Shown: positions 51,700 to 60,311, counted from the first letter of the stretch. The stretch is 64,000 bases of DNA from Arthrobacter sp. ISL-65 (GCF_018613795.1 NZ_JAGGPN010000049.1:124001-188000); one strand, 5' to 3'. The notes: a model not told the origin generated them from the letters alone. Made by a program: numbers and translations.

Positions 51700-52671
51700 T
51701 TACGCGGCGTAGCCCCTGATCCATTTGGCCAGGCGCCGGTAGGCGTCGGCCCGCACGTCGGCGCGGGAAAGGAACACGTCGTGAAGGGCGCCATCGACGC
51801 GCTCCACGGTGACGCTACTGCCCAGCGACACGGCACGGGCTGCAATAGTGTTGACGTCCAGCACCGCGTCCGTGCGGCGCATTTCCTCGTTCCACACCAT
51901 GCCGTTCTCGCTTGCCGCCGACAGTAAGACCAGAATGGGTACCTCTATGCCGAGGCCGCGTGCCACCTTGGCCTGCCCAGCCAGGATGGCACTGAGCCAG
52001 GCCGCGCGCACCGGAAAGGCCAGGGGCGGCCGGTAGGCGGCGTCCAGAGTCCATTCGCCTTCGGCGGAACTGCTGATGCTCCGCCAGTAGAAGCCGCGCT
52101 CCGGCAGCCTGAGCACCGCCTCCGGCCGCAGGCGGGCGATCGGCTCCACCATGGTCCAGGCCGCACGGCGGACCAGGGCGCTGCCGTGCATTTCGAGCCA
52201 GGGACTGTTCAGGACCAGGTGGGAAACCGAGCCGGCGTTGCGGCTGGCCCACAGGGCTGCCACGAGGCCGCCCGTGGAATGCCCCATGAGCGCGAGCTGC
52301 AGCGGGCCCGCGCCGCCGGACTCGGCGATCATGCCGGCTGCGGTGCCGATCTCGGCGTCGTAGTGTCCCAGATCTGCGACGTAGCCGCCATGGGTGCCCG
52401 GCTGAAGGCTGCGGCCGTGGTTGTGCATGTCCAGGGCAAAGAATTCGAAGCCGTGCGCGTCCCAGAACCGCGCCAGCTCAATGTTGAAGAAGTAGTCGCT
52501 CCAGCCATGCAGGAAGAGCACTGCCCGGCGTGGTCCGGCGATACGGACGTCCGGGGCGTCCGGTGGAGTGAAGCGGACCAGGGTGGCCCGGCGGCGGACG
52601 CCGTCCCCGCCCGCGGCTTCGAAGGCGCAGGACTCGAAGCCCGGCCCCAGGATGTCGCTCTGCCACTCCAT
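51700..52671 (-). CDS. Alpha/beta hydrolase (serine aminopeptidase S33/lysophospholipase-like)
   Basis: A 323-aa hydrolase. LFLHGWSDYFFN near 52-63 provides the oxyanion region, the nucleophile Ser is in MGHSTGG near 144, and the catalytic His is probably in GALHDVFLSR near 294. The lid region is Trp-rich. The overall pattern fits the monoacylglycerol lipase/lysophospholipase branch, but the substrate is unknown. Convergent with uppS and divergent from pyrD. The ATG start is set by a TANNNT box 6 bases upstream. Confidence 0.88.
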   Translation of the reverse strand: MEWQSDILGPGFESCAFEAAGGDGVRRRATLVRFTPPDAPDVRIAGPRRAVLFLHGWSDYFFNIELARFWDAHGFEFFALDMHNHGRSLQPGTHGGYVADLGHYDAEIGTAAGMIAESGGAGPLQLALMGHSTGGLVAALWASRNAGSVSHLVLNSPWLEMHGSALVRRAAWTMVEPIARLRPEAVLRLPERGFYWRSISSSAEGEWTLDAAYRPPLAFPVRAAWLSAILAGQAKVARGLGIEVPILVLLSAASENGMVWNEEMRRTDAVLDVNTIAARAVSLGSSVTVERVDGALHDVFLSRADVRADAYRRLAKWIRGYAA

Positions 52672-52677
52672 GGCACC

Positions 52678-52683
52678 AGCGTA
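52678..52683 (-). promoter_or_regulatory. -10 element of the alpha/beta hydrolase, leaderless type
   Basis: On the minus strand TACGCT stands 6 bases before the ATG at 52671. Confidence 0.5.
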
Positions 52684-52752
52684 GGCTTTGCAGTCCCGGC
52701 CCGGGTGGCAGCCCGGTTTGGTCTGTACCGCCGAAGACGGAAAACTAGAGGC

Positions 52753-53817
52753 ATGCGCGTATACCCCACATTTTTCAGGCTGGCCTTTTCATGGATGGAC
52801 GCCGAACGCGCCCACAAGATCGGTTTCAAGGGAATCCGGCTGGTCCATTCCGTGGGAGCGGGTCGGCTGCTGGAACGGTTTACGGCACCGCCGGCGTCCC
52901 TGCAGACGAATGCGCTCGGCCTGACCTTTCCATCGCCGTTCGGACTGGCCGCCGGCTTCGACAAGGAGGGCCACGGAATCGAGGCCCTGACGGAGCTCGG
53001 ATTCGGCCACGTCGAGGTGGGTACCATCACCGGCCAGGCCCAGCCCGGCAACGAACAGCCCCGGCTGTTCCGGCTGACTGAGGACCGGGCCGTCATCAAC
53101 CGGATGGGGTTCAACAACGACGGCGCTTCTGCCGTGGCTCCGCGGCTGAAGTCTGCCCGGGCTGCGCTGCAGCGGCGCCATGCCAAGGTGCGGCCCGTGA
53201 TCGGCGTCAACATCGGCAAGACCAAGATCGTGGAGCTCGAGGACGCTGTGGAGGACTACCTCATCAGTGCCCGCGGCCTCGCCCCGGCGGCGGACTACCT
53301 CGTGGTGAACGTCAGCTCGCCGAACACGCCGGGGCTCCGGCTTCTGCAGAACGTGGAGACGCTCCGGCCGCTGCTGAAGGCAGTAGGGGAGGAGGCGGAC
53401 AAGTCCGCAGGCCGGCATGTCCCGCTGCTGGTCAAGATCGCCCCTGACCTCACCGACGAGGACATCGACGACGTCGCCCGGCTGGCGATGGACCTGGGCC
53501 TGGACGGCATCATTGCCACGAACACCACCATCGGCCGCGATGGGCTCGATTCTGCAGCGGACAAGGTGGAGGCCTGTGGTGCCGGCGGTCTGTCCGGTGC
53601 TCCGCTGAAAAGCCGTTCGCTGGAGGTGCTGCGCCGGCTGAAGTCGGTCACCCAGGACCGGCTGGTGCTGATTTCCGTGGGCGGCGTGGAGACCGCCACG
53701 GACGTCCAGGACCGACTGGACGCCGGCGCCACCCTGGTCCAGGGATACACGGCCTTCCTGTACGAGGGGCCGTTCTGGGCCGCCCGGATCAACAGGGAAC
53801 TGGCCAGGAACCGCTAG
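52753..53817 (+). CDS. pyrD: Dihydroorotate dehydrogenase (quinone), class 2
   Basis: Oxidises dihydroorotate to orotate in pyrimidine synthesis and gives electrons to menaquinone or ubiquinone at the membrane. 354 aa. The N-terminal helix FFRLAFSWMDAERAHKIGF is the quinone and membrane contact of class 2. FMN-barrel signatures: GLAAGFDKEG, NRMGFNNDG, NVSSPNTPGLR with the catalytic Ser and ISVGGVETATD. I chose ATG at 52753 (MRVYPTFFRL). A perfect hairpin terminator follows. Confidence 0.96.
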   Translation: MRVYPTFFRLAFSWMDAERAHKIGFKGIRLVHSVGAGRLLERFTAPPASLQTNALGLTFPSPFGLAAGFDKEGHGIEALTELGFGHVEVGTITGQAQPGNEQPRLFRLTEDRAVINRMGFNNDGASAVAPRLKSARAALQRRHAKVRPVIGVNIGKTKIVELEDAVEDYLISARGLAPAADYLVVNVSSPNTPGLRLLQNVETLRPLLKAVGEEADKSAGRHVPLLVKIAPDLTDEDIDDVARLAMDLGLDGIIATNTTIGRDGLDSAADKVEACGAGGLSGAPLKSRSLEVLRRLKSVTQDRLVLISVGGVETATDVQDRLDAGATLVQGYTAFLYEGPFWAARINRELARNR

Positions 53818-53831
53818 TTCGCACGTTAAAG

Positions 53832-53866
53832 ACAGCAGCCCGGCGGTATCACCGCCGGGCTGCTGT
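53832..53866 (+). terminator. Hairpin terminator after pyrD
   Basis: ACAGCAGCCCGGCGGT (53832-53847) and ACCGCCGGGCTGCTGT (53851-53866) form a perfect 16-bp stem with a 3-base loop, followed by GTTTTAG. Confidence 0.85.
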
Positions 53867-53922
53867 GTTTTAGGTCCGGGACCGTCCTCTGGCGGCCTGT
53901 GCCGCAGGAGGAAAACGAGGAA

Positions 53923-54513
53923 TCAGGACGGGTACTGCCCGCGGCGGACCAGGGGCTTGGGCAGGCGAAGCTTGCGGAACTGCAGCGAACGCATGGAGCC
54001 GTACCAGACGGTGCCGCGCTCAACCTCGCCAAACTTTTCGGCGAGGTGCTTGCGGAGCTTGCGGGACAGGATGAACACGTCCACGAATACTGCCAGGAAC
54101 ATTACCCAGAAGCCGCCCAGCACATAAATCATCATGTCGCTGTTGGACGGCACGACGAGGGAGATGATGACGAACACCAGGGCGCCGAACATGAGGTACT
54201 CGCCCAGGCTGAAGCGGGCGTCCACGTAATCCCGGGCATACCGCTTCTGCGGGCCCTTGTCGCGGATCGGCAGGAACCTTTCGTCGCCGGTATCCAGTGC
54301 CTGGCGCACCTTCAGGCGCTGCTCCTGGGCGGCAGCACGCTCCGCTTCCTTGGAGGCCTTCCGGTCCTCCGGCACGAGGGGGCGCTTGCGGGCCGCTTCC
54401 TGTGCTTTGCGCTTGGGCGTGGGCGCGCCTTTGCCCGCTAGTGCGGCTGCCTCGGCAGCCTGCTGGTCAACTACATCCTGCGCCGCTGGCGCTTCCTTTT
54501 TACGTCCGAACAC
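53923..54513 (-). CDS. DUF3043 domain-containing membrane protein
   Basis: A 196-aa actinobacterial membrane protein of unknown function. A charged, Ala/Lys/Glu-rich N-terminal half (about 1-95) with RFLPIRDKGPQKRYARDYVD leads into two membrane helices (LMFGALVFVIISLVV and MMIYVLGGFWVMFLAVFVDV), and a basic tail (LRKHLAEKFG) follows. GTG at 54513 (MFGRKKEAPA) is chosen from the leaderless-type -10 box; a frame open to 54627 would cross the divergent promoter of the M20 peptidase. Confidence 0.88.
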   Translation of the reverse strand: MFGRKKEAPAAQDVVDQQAAEAAALAGKGAPTPKRKAQEAARKRPLVPEDRKASKEAERAAAQEQRLKVRQALDTGDERFLPIRDKGPQKRYARDYVDARFSLGEYLMFGALVFVIISLVVPSNSDMMIYVLGGFWVMFLAVFVDVFILSRKLRKHLAEKFGEVERGTVWYGSMRSLQFRKLRLPKPLVRRGQYPS

Positions 54514-54519
54514 CACAAC

Positions 54520-54525
54520 AGAATA
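54520..54525 (-). promoter_or_regulatory. -10 element of the DUF3043 gene, leaderless type
   Basis: On the minus strand TATTCT stands 6 bases before the GTG at 54513. Confidence 0.55.
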
Positions 54526-54630
54526 CCTTGGCGGGCTGTGCCCCTGGTCATGCCCGGCTGCCCCCGGAACGCTATGCCGGGGCATCCGGCACCCGCTGGC
54601 GGCGATGTTTGTTGTGGTGTGTGACACGGG

Positions 54631-54636
54631 TAGTGT
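54631..54636 (+). promoter_or_regulatory. -10 element of the M20 peptidase gene, leaderless type
   Basis: TAGTGT stands 6 bases before ATG 54643; the TTG at 54637 would begin immediately after the box, so it is unlikely. Confidence 0.55.
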
Positions 54637-54642
54637 TTGGCC

Positions 54643-56073
54643 ATGACTTCATTCCCCGCGGCGACCCCGCAACAGTACGGCGACTCCGTGGCCGGCGTCG
54701 ACACGGACGCCCTGCGGGCCGCCTTTGAGGCGGACTTCGACGCCACCGTTGCACAACTGAAGGACCTGGTGGCCATCCCCGGCATCGCGTGGCCCAGCTT
54801 TGACCCCGCCCCGCTGGACGCCGGTGCCGAGGCCGTCGCCAACCTGGTGCGCGCGGCGGGCATCGGGAATGTGCGGATTCTGCGGTGCGACAAGGAAGAC
54901 GGCACCCCCGGCGGGCCTGCCGTGGTGGCGCGCCGCGACGCCGAGCCCGGCAAACCAACCATTCTTCTTTACGCCCACCACGACGTTCAGCCGCCCGGTG
55001 ATCCGGCACTGTGGGAGTCCGAGCCGTTTACCGCCGTCGAACGCAACGGCCGCCTCTACGGGCGCGGCGCGGCCGACGACAAGGCCGGGATCATGGCCCA
55101 CGTCGCCGCCTACGGCGCCGTTACCCGCGTGCTCGGCGATGAATTCGGGCTTGGCGTGACACTGTTCTTCGAAGGTGAGGAGGAAGCCGGTTCGCCGACC
55201 TTCAGGACGTTCCTGGAAGCCCACCGCGAACTGCTCCGTGCCGACGTCATTGTGGTGGCCGACTCCAGCAACTGGAAGGTGGGCGTGCCGGCACTCACCA
55301 CGAGCCTGCGGGGGCTGGTCGACGGAACCATCGAGGTGCAGGTCCTTGACCATGCCGTGCATTCGGGAATGTTCGGCGGTGCCGTGCTGGATGCCCCTAC
55401 GCTGCTCTCGCGCCTCATCGCGACGCTGCACGATGACCAGGGCAGCGTGGCCATTGAGGGTCTGGTGAGCCGGGATGAAACCGGCGTTGATTTGACCGAA
55501 GAGGAGTACCGGGCGGACGCTTCAGTGCTCGACGGCGTTGAGCTGGCCGGCACGGGAACCATCGCATCCCGGCTGTGGACCAAGCCGGCCCTGTCAATTA
55601 TCGGGTTCGACGCGCCGGCCGTCAGCGTTGCCTCCAACACCCTGCTGCCCCGCGCCCGGGCCAAGTTCAGCCTGCGGCTGGCCCCCGGACAGGACCCGGC
55701 GGAAGCCATGGAAGCCGTGCGCCGGCACGTGGAAACCCACGCACCGTTCGGCGCCAGGGTGACCTTCACGCCGGGGGAGAGCGGCAACGCCTTCCAGACG
55801 GACACAGGTTCGTCCGCTGCCGGCCTCGCTATGTGGGCGCTTGGCGAAGCCTGGGGCGTTCCGGCCGTGGAAATGGGGATCGGCGGTTCGATTCCGTTCA
55901 TCAGTGACCTGACCGAGCTGTACCCCGAGGTCCAGATCCTGGTGACGGGCGTGGAGGACCCTGATTCGCGCGCCCATTCAGCCAACGAGTCATTGCACCT
56001 GGGGGACTTCCGCAACGCGGTGGTCGCCGAGGCCCTGCTGCTGGCGCGGCTGAACGCGGAAGGCCTCCGCTAA
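54643..56073 (+). CDS. M20 family dipeptidase
   Basis: A 476-aa two-zinc exopeptidase of the PepV/carnosinase-type M20 group, probably cleaving dipeptides in the cytosol. Metal and catalytic motifs: LLYAHHDVQPPGD near 106-118, GRGAADDKAG near 142-151 with the bridging Asp, and FFEGEEEAGS near 176-185 with the general-base Glu. The dimerisation domain is inserted between 220 and 330. GGSIPFISDL near the end holds the last active-site loop. Divergent from the DUF3043 gene, with 129 bases between the two starts. Confidence 0.93.
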   Translation: MTSFPAATPQQYGDSVAGVDTDALRAAFEADFDATVAQLKDLVAIPGIAWPSFDPAPLDAGAEAVANLVRAAGIGNVRILRCDKEDGTPGGPAVVARRDAEPGKPTILLYAHHDVQPPGDPALWESEPFTAVERNGRLYGRGAADDKAGIMAHVAAYGAVTRVLGDEFGLGVTLFFEGEEEAGSPTFRTFLEAHRELLRADVIVVADSSNWKVGVPALTTSLRGLVDGTIEVQVLDHAVHSGMFGGAVLDAPTLLSRLIATLHDDQGSVAIEGLVSRDETGVDLTEEEYRADASVLDGVELAGTGTIASRLWTKPALSIIGFDAPAVSVASNTLLPRARAKFSLRLAPGQDPAEAMEAVRRHVETHAPFGARVTFTPGESGNAFQTDTGSSAAGLAMWALGEAWGVPAVEMGIGGSIPFISDLTELYPEVQILVTGVEDPDSRAHSANESLHLGDFRNAVVAEALLLARLNAEGLR

Positions 56074-56220
56074 GCGGCTGGCCGGGAACAACGCAGGGCC
56101 TGTGAGGGTTACGCCTGAAGTTAGAGCTCCGCGCCGGATCGACGTAGCATGTAGCTATAGCCCGTACTGTTTCCGTAGGGGCAGGCACCGTGCAAGCGGG
56201 GCAGCCACAACCGTCGTTAG

Positions 56221-56226
56221 TAAGGT
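56221..56226 (+). promoter_or_regulatory. -10 element of erpA, leaderless type
   Basis: TAAGGT, identical to the metK box, stands 6 bases before ATG 56233. Confidence 0.6.
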
Positions 56227-56232
56227 AGGCCA

Positions 56233-56622
56233 ATGAGCACTACGACCAATGAAAACAGCACCGAATCCACCGGCACTGCCAGTGACGAACTGGCGAGCCA
56301 CGAGGTTCAGCTGACGGACGTTGCAGCAGGCAAGGTCCGCAGCCTCCTGGAGCAGGAAGGACGCACCGATCTTCGCCTCCGCGTAGCCGTGCAGCCCGGC
56401 GGCTGCTCCGGCCTCATTTACCAGCTGTACTTCGACGAGCGCCTCCTCGAAGGTGACGCGGTACGCGACTACGACGGTGTCGAGGTCGTCGTCGACAAGA
56501 TGAGCGTGCCGTACCTCAGCGGTGCCAGCATCGACTTTGAGGACACCATCTCCAAGCAGGGCTTCACCATCGACAACCCGAATGCGGGCGGCTCATGCGC
56601 CTGCGGTGATTCGTTCCACTAA
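56233..56622 (+). CDS. erpA: Iron-sulfur cluster insertion protein (HesB/IscA/ErpA family)
   Basis: An A-type carrier that hands iron-sulfur clusters to target proteins. 129 aa: a Ser/Thr/Glu-rich N-terminal tail (1-25), then the core with the three cluster cysteines, one in QPGGCSGLIYQL near residue 59 and two in GSCACGDSF at the end. Located just before the cytochrome oxidase genes and not far from the Rieske gene qcrA; supplying clusters to the respiratory chain is plausible but not shown. Followed by a perfect hairpin. Confidence 0.93.
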   Translation: MSTTTNENSTESTGTASDELASHEVQLTDVAAGKVRSLLEQEGRTDLRLRVAVQPGGCSGLIYQLYFDERLLEGDAVRDYDGVEVVVDKMSVPYLSGASIDFEDTISKQGFTIDNPNAGGSCACGDSFH

Positions 56623-56649
56623 AGGGTCAGTGGCCCTTCCTGAACCTCT

Positions 56650-56679
56650 TGGCGGCGCCGGTGAAAACCGGCGCCGCCA
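56650..56679 (+). terminator. Perfect GC hairpin with GAAA loop after erpA
   Basis: GGCGGCGCCGGT (56651-56662), GAAA, ACCGGCGCCGCC (56667-56678), extended by a T-A pair outside. No T tract follows. Confidence 0.75.
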
Positions 56680-56806
56680 CACGGTGGGGACGTGTGGGCG
56701 AAAACCTGCGGGGAGCGGTAAGCTCTACACCGAGTAGTAAAACTTTTAGTGTGCCCGGGAAGCTTTTTGCCGCCCTGGCAACAGCAACAAGTAGGAAGGG
56801 CCGTCT

Positions 56807-57679
56807 GTGAGTTCGCAGAACCGAACCGGCAGCCGACGCAAAACGATCACTACGATCACTGGCTTGGCAACTGCCGGCGCGTTGGTTTTGACTGGATGTT
56901 CGCCAGAGGTAGAGAAGGGGTGGCTGCCCACCGAGCGTGGCACCACCAATCACACTGACCGCATCATGGACCTCTGGGTCAACTCATGGATTGCCGCCCT
57001 CGTGGTGGGCATCATCACGTGGGGCCTGATCGTCTGGTGCCTCGTGGCCTACCGCCGCCGCAAGGGCACCGTGGGTTTCCCACGGCAGACCAGCTTCAAC
57101 CTGCCCCTTGAGGTCTTCTACCTGACGATCCCGCTCTTCATGGTCCTGGTGTTCTTCTACTTCACCGACCGTGACCAGCAGGCGATCGATGACCGCTCGC
57201 AGCCGGCCGACGTCGTAGTGGACGTCCGCGGCAAGCAGTGGGCATGGGACTTCAACTACAAAAAGGGCGACGTCATCACCGAGGACGTCCACGAAGCCGG
57301 CGTCCAGGCGCACTTGACGGGTGAGGAAGTGGACAAGGAGAAGCTCCCCACGCTGTACCTGCCCGTCGACAAGTCCGTTGACCTGGAACTGAACTCGCGC
57401 GACGTCATCCACTCCTTCTGGGTTCCTGCATTTCTGCAGAAGAGGGACATGATCCCGGGCAAGACCAACTACATCCGGTTCACCCCTACCAAAGAGGGCA
57501 CCTACGACGGCAAGTGCGCCGAGCTCTGCGGTGAGTACCACTCCGAAATGCTGTTCCGCGTCAAGGTTGTTTCCGAGTCCGAATTCCAGGCTCACATGAA
57601 TCAGCTGCGCCAGGACGGCAACACGGGCCTGCTCGGCGAAGAGTATGACCGCAACCCGAACCTGAACGTAACGAAGTAA
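56807..57679 (+). CDS. ctaC: Cytochrome c oxidase subunit II
   Basis: Receives electrons from cytochrome c and passes them through the CuA centre. 290 aa. The N-terminus has a lipoprotein signal with TGC (LVLTGCSPEV), then two membrane helices (WIAALVVGIITWGLIVWCLV and LEVFYLTIPLFMVLVFFYF). The CuA ligands are in CAELCGEYHSEM near residues 237-248 and His in VIHSFWVP near 199. GTG start after AGGAAGGG. First gene of ctaC-ctaD-ctaF. Confidence 0.96.
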   Translation: MSSQNRTGSRRKTITTITGLATAGALVLTGCSPEVEKGWLPTERGTTNHTDRIMDLWVNSWIAALVVGIITWGLIVWCLVAYRRRKGTVGFPRQTSFNLPLEVFYLTIPLFMVLVFFYFTDRDQQAIDDRSQPADVVVDVRGKQWAWDFNYKKGDVITEDVHEAGVQAHLTGEEVDKEKLPTLYLPVDKSVDLELNSRDVIHSFWVPAFLQKRDMIPGKTNYIRFTPTKEGTYDGKCAELCGEYHSEMLFRVKVVSESEFQAHMNQLRQDGNTGLLGEEYDRNPNLNVTK

Positions 57680-57689
57680 GGGACGCGAA

Positions 57690-59411
57690 GTGGCTACTTA
57701 CACCCAGACCCCCGGGATCCTTGAGGCTCCTGTAGTTCCCAAATCCAAGGGGCGCATCGTCGTCAACTGGATCACCTCCACGGACCACAAGACCATCGGG
57801 TACATGTACCTGATCGCGTCCTTCGTGTTCTTCTGCTTCGGCGGCGTGATGGCCTTGCTCATCCGCGCCGAACTCTTCGAACCCGGCATGCAGATCCTGC
57901 AGACCAAGGAACAGTACAACCAGCTGTTCACCATGCACGGCACGGTCATGCTGCTCATGTTCGCCACCCCGCTCTTTGCCGGCTTTGCGAACGTGATCAT
58001 GCCCCTGCAGATCGGTGCGCCCGACGTCGCGTTCCCGCGACTGAACGCGCTGGCCTTCTGGTTCTTCCTGTTCGGCTCCACCATCGCCGTTTCCGGCTTC
58101 ATCACCCCGCAGGGTGCTGCATCCTTCGGCTGGTTCGCGTACGCACCGCTGTCCAACACCACCTTCAGCCCCGGGGTCGGCGGTGACCTGTGGGTCTTCG
58201 GCCTGGCACTGTCCGGGTTCGGCACCATCCTGGGCGCGGTCAACTTCATCACCACCATCATCTGCATGCGTGCCCCCGGCATGACCATGTGGCGCATGCC
58301 GATCTTCACCTGGAACACCCTTGTCACGGCCATCCTGGTCCTGATGGCGTTCCCGCCGCTGGCCGCAGCACTCTTCGCCCTCGGTGCGGACCGCCGCTTC
58401 GGTGCCCACATCTTCGACCCGGAGAACGGCGGCGCCGTCCTGTGGCAGCACCTGTTCTGGTTCTTCGGCCACCCCGAGGTGTACATCATCGCGCTGCCGT
58501 TCTTCGGCATCGTCTCCGAGATCTTCCCGGTCTTCAGCCGCAAGCCGATCTTCGGCTACAAGGGCCTGGTCTACGCGACCATTGCGATTGCGGCCCTGTC
58601 CGTGACCGTGTGGGCGCACCACATGTACGTCACCGGCTCCGTGCTGCTGCCGTTCTTCTCCTTCATGACCATGCTGATCGCGGTGCCGACCGGCGTGAAG
58701 TTCTTCAACTGGATCGGCACCATGTGGCGCGGTTCCATCACCTTTGAAACCCCCATGCTGTGGAGCATCGGCTTCCTCATCACGTTCCTCTTCGGCGGCC
58801 TGACCGGCATCATCCTGGCCTCCCCGCCGCTGGACTTCCACGTCTCAGACTCCTACTTCGTGGTGGCGCACTTCCACTACGTGGTGTTCGGCACCGTGGT
58901 GTTCGCGATGTTCGCCGGCTTCTACTTCTGGTGGCCGAAGTGGACCGGCAAGATGCTCAACGAACGCCTCGGCAAGATCCACTTCTGGCTCCTGTTCCTG
59001 GGCTTCCACGGCACCTTCCTGATCCAGCACTGGCTCGGCGTCGAGGGCATGCCCCGCCGCTACGCCGACTACCTGGTGGAGGACAACTTCACCTGGATGA
59101 ACCAGTTCTCCACCATTGCCTCGTTCGTTCTGGGTGCGTCCCTGATCCCGTTCTTCTGGAACGTGTACATCACCGCACGCAGCGCCGAAAAGGTTCAGGT
59201 TGACGATCCCTGGGGCTTCGGTGCCTCGCTGGAATGGGCCACGTCCTGCCCGCCGCCGCGGCACAACTTCACGTCCCTGCCGCGCATCCGCTCGGAGCGT
59301 CCGGCGCTGGACCTGCACCACCCTGAGCTCTCCCAGTCACACACCGTTGAGTCGCCGGCACCTGCAGCAAGCGTGTTCGGTAACGCCGATCAGAAGGACA
59401 CCGCGCAATGA
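57690..59411 (+). CDS. ctaD: Cytochrome c oxidase subunit I
   Basis: Catalytic subunit of the aa3 oxidase; reduces oxygen to water and pumps protons. 573 aa with 12 membrane helices. Heme and copper ligands are intact: His in FTMHGTVMLLM, the cross-linked His-Tyr of FGHPEVYII, the CuB pair in WAHHMYVTG and the two heme ligands in HFHYVVFGTV. The C-terminal tail is long and hydrophilic. GTG start 10 bases after ctaC. Its stop overlaps the ctaF start (ATGA). Confidence 0.97.
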   Translation: MATYTQTPGILEAPVVPKSKGRIVVNWITSTDHKTIGYMYLIASFVFFCFGGVMALLIRAELFEPGMQILQTKEQYNQLFTMHGTVMLLMFATPLFAGFANVIMPLQIGAPDVAFPRLNALAFWFFLFGSTIAVSGFITPQGAASFGWFAYAPLSNTTFSPGVGGDLWVFGLALSGFGTILGAVNFITTIICMRAPGMTMWRMPIFTWNTLVTAILVLMAFPPLAAALFALGADRRFGAHIFDPENGGAVLWQHLFWFFGHPEVYIIALPFFGIVSEIFPVFSRKPIFGYKGLVYATIAIAALSVTVWAHHMYVTGSVLLPFFSFMTMLIAVPTGVKFFNWIGTMWRGSITFETPMLWSIGFLITFLFGGLTGIILASPPLDFHVSDSYFVVAHFHYVVFGTVVFAMFAGFYFWWPKWTGKMLNERLGKIHFWLLFLGFHGTFLIQHWLGVEGMPRRYADYLVEDNFTWMNQFSTIASFVLGASLIPFFWNVYITARSAEKVQVDDPWGFGASLEWATSCPPPRHNFTSLPRIRSERPALDLHHPELSQSHTVESPAPAASVFGNADQKDTAQ

Positions 59412-59809
59412 GAATCGAGTCATGGATTTTTGGAGCAGGAGTTTTCTTCTTCGTTCCGGTTTCCATCATCTACGGCTTCCTCACCAACTGGTCTGAGTGG
59501 GTCGGCACCCTGGGCATCCTCCTGGTGGGTGGCCTGGCGGGCATGATCGGTGCCTACCTGGGCTTCACCGGCAAGCGCGTGGGCATGCGCCCCGAGGACC
59601 GTGCAGACGCGGAAATCCACGAAGGCGCCGGCGAGCAGGGCCACTTCAGCCCCTGGAGCTGGTGGCCGCTGGTCCTGGGCCTGTCCTGCGCAGCAGGATT
59701 CCTCGGCCTGGCCGTAGGCTTCTGGATCGTCTTCATCGCCGGTGGTATGGCGCTGGTGGCCCTCGTGGGCTGGGTCTACGAGTACAGCCGCGGCGACCAC
59801 GCACACTAA
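59408..59809 (+). CDS. ctaF: Cytochrome c oxidase subunit IV (actinobacterial type)
   Basis: A 133-aa four-helix membrane protein found in the actinobacterial bcc-aa3 supercomplex, where it helps assemble the oxidase. Helices include IFGAGVFFFVPVSIIYGFLT, GTLGILLVGGLAGMIGAYLG and two more ending in FIAGGMALVALVGWVYEYSR. The loop EDRADAEIHEGAGEQGHFSP between helices 2 and 3 is typical. Overlaps ctaD by four bases, and a 24-bp perfect hairpin follows. Confidence 0.93.
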   Translation: MRIESWIFGAGVFFFVPVSIIYGFLTNWSEWVGTLGILLVGGLAGMIGAYLGFTGKRVGMRPEDRADAEIHEGAGEQGHFSPWSWWPLVLGLSCAAGFLGLAVGFWIVFIAGGMALVALVGWVYEYSRGDHAH

Positions 59810-59820
59810 GCGTTTCAGTA

Positions 59821-59873
59821 CGAAGAACGACGGCGGGCCCCACCTTTTTGGTGGGGCCCGCCGTCGTTCTTCG
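59821..59873. terminator. Perfect 24-bp hairpin between ctaF and the HPr gene
   Basis: The arm at 59821-59844 (from CGAAGAACGACGG to CCCCACC) is exactly complementary to 59850-59873 around a TTTTT loop. It serves two convergent genes. Confidence 0.85.
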
Positions 59874-59889
59874 TGTATTTGAGCTGCCT

Positions 59890-60183
59890 TCAGCTGGCTC
59901 TCTGCGACGCCAGCAGCTCGACGAGACCCGAGAGTGCTGCCTCCGCTTCACCCAGGCTCCTGCCCGCGGGCAGGGCTGATTCCTTGACCGCCAGTTCGAC
60001 TTCGCAGCCGTAGTTGAAATCGGCAGTCATCACCTCGAGCAGGGAGCGGGCGTCTACGGCATCAATGCCGTCCTTGCGGATGGTCACCGGTAACCTTGTC
60101 TCCGTGACCGCGCGGACAAACACAGCTGCCGGCCTGGCGTGCAGGCCGATGGCCGCAGAAACTATTGCCTTACGAACGGGCAA
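59890..60183 (-). CDS. ptsH: HPr family phosphocarrier protein
   Basis: A 97-aa phosphocarrier of the sugar phosphotransferase system. The phosphorylated residue is His15 in IGLHARPAAVFV. The second site of Firmicute HPr (Ser46 in a GKS motif) is represented by DARSLLEVMTADF, so regulatory serine phosphorylation is not assured. I chose TTG at 60183 because AAGGAG lies 6 bases upstream and because it places the active His at position 15; the frame is open to 60348. Divergent from a HutC-type regulator with a DasR-like site between them, which suggests control by amino-sugar signals (inference). Confidence 0.9.
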   Translation of the reverse strand: MPVRKAIVSAAIGLHARPAAVFVRAVTETRLPVTIRKDGIDAVDARSLLEVMTADFNYGCEVELAVKESALPAGRSLGEAEAALSGLVELLASQRAS

Positions 60184-60275
60184 CTGGACTCCTTCGTCTT
60201 GGACGGGATGGCACATGTGGGGGAGCCGCCGTCGTCTGTCTATTTGTTCGTCCTTAAGAATATCGGCCCCTGTGC

Positions 60276-60281
60276 TGTCAA
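60276..60281 (-). promoter_or_regulatory. -35 element of the HPr gene
   Basis: On the minus strand a perfect TTGACA; the -10 is less clear (TCTTAA or CTTAAG 16-17 bases further on). The leader to TTG 60183 would be about 60 bases. Confidence 0.5.
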
Positions 60282-60295
60282 TCCGCCGGGCCGGA

Positions 60296-60311
60296 CCTGG
60301 TCTAGACCTGT
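60296..60311. promoter_or_regulatory. DasR-type operator (dre-like palindrome)
   Basis: CCTGGTCTAGACCTGT matches the published DasR consensus A(G/C)TGGTCTAGACCA(G/C)T at 14 of 16 positions, including the whole GGTCTAGACC core. It lies between the divergent HPr gene and HutC-family regulator, overlapping the probable -35 region of the regulator. Confidence 0.75.
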
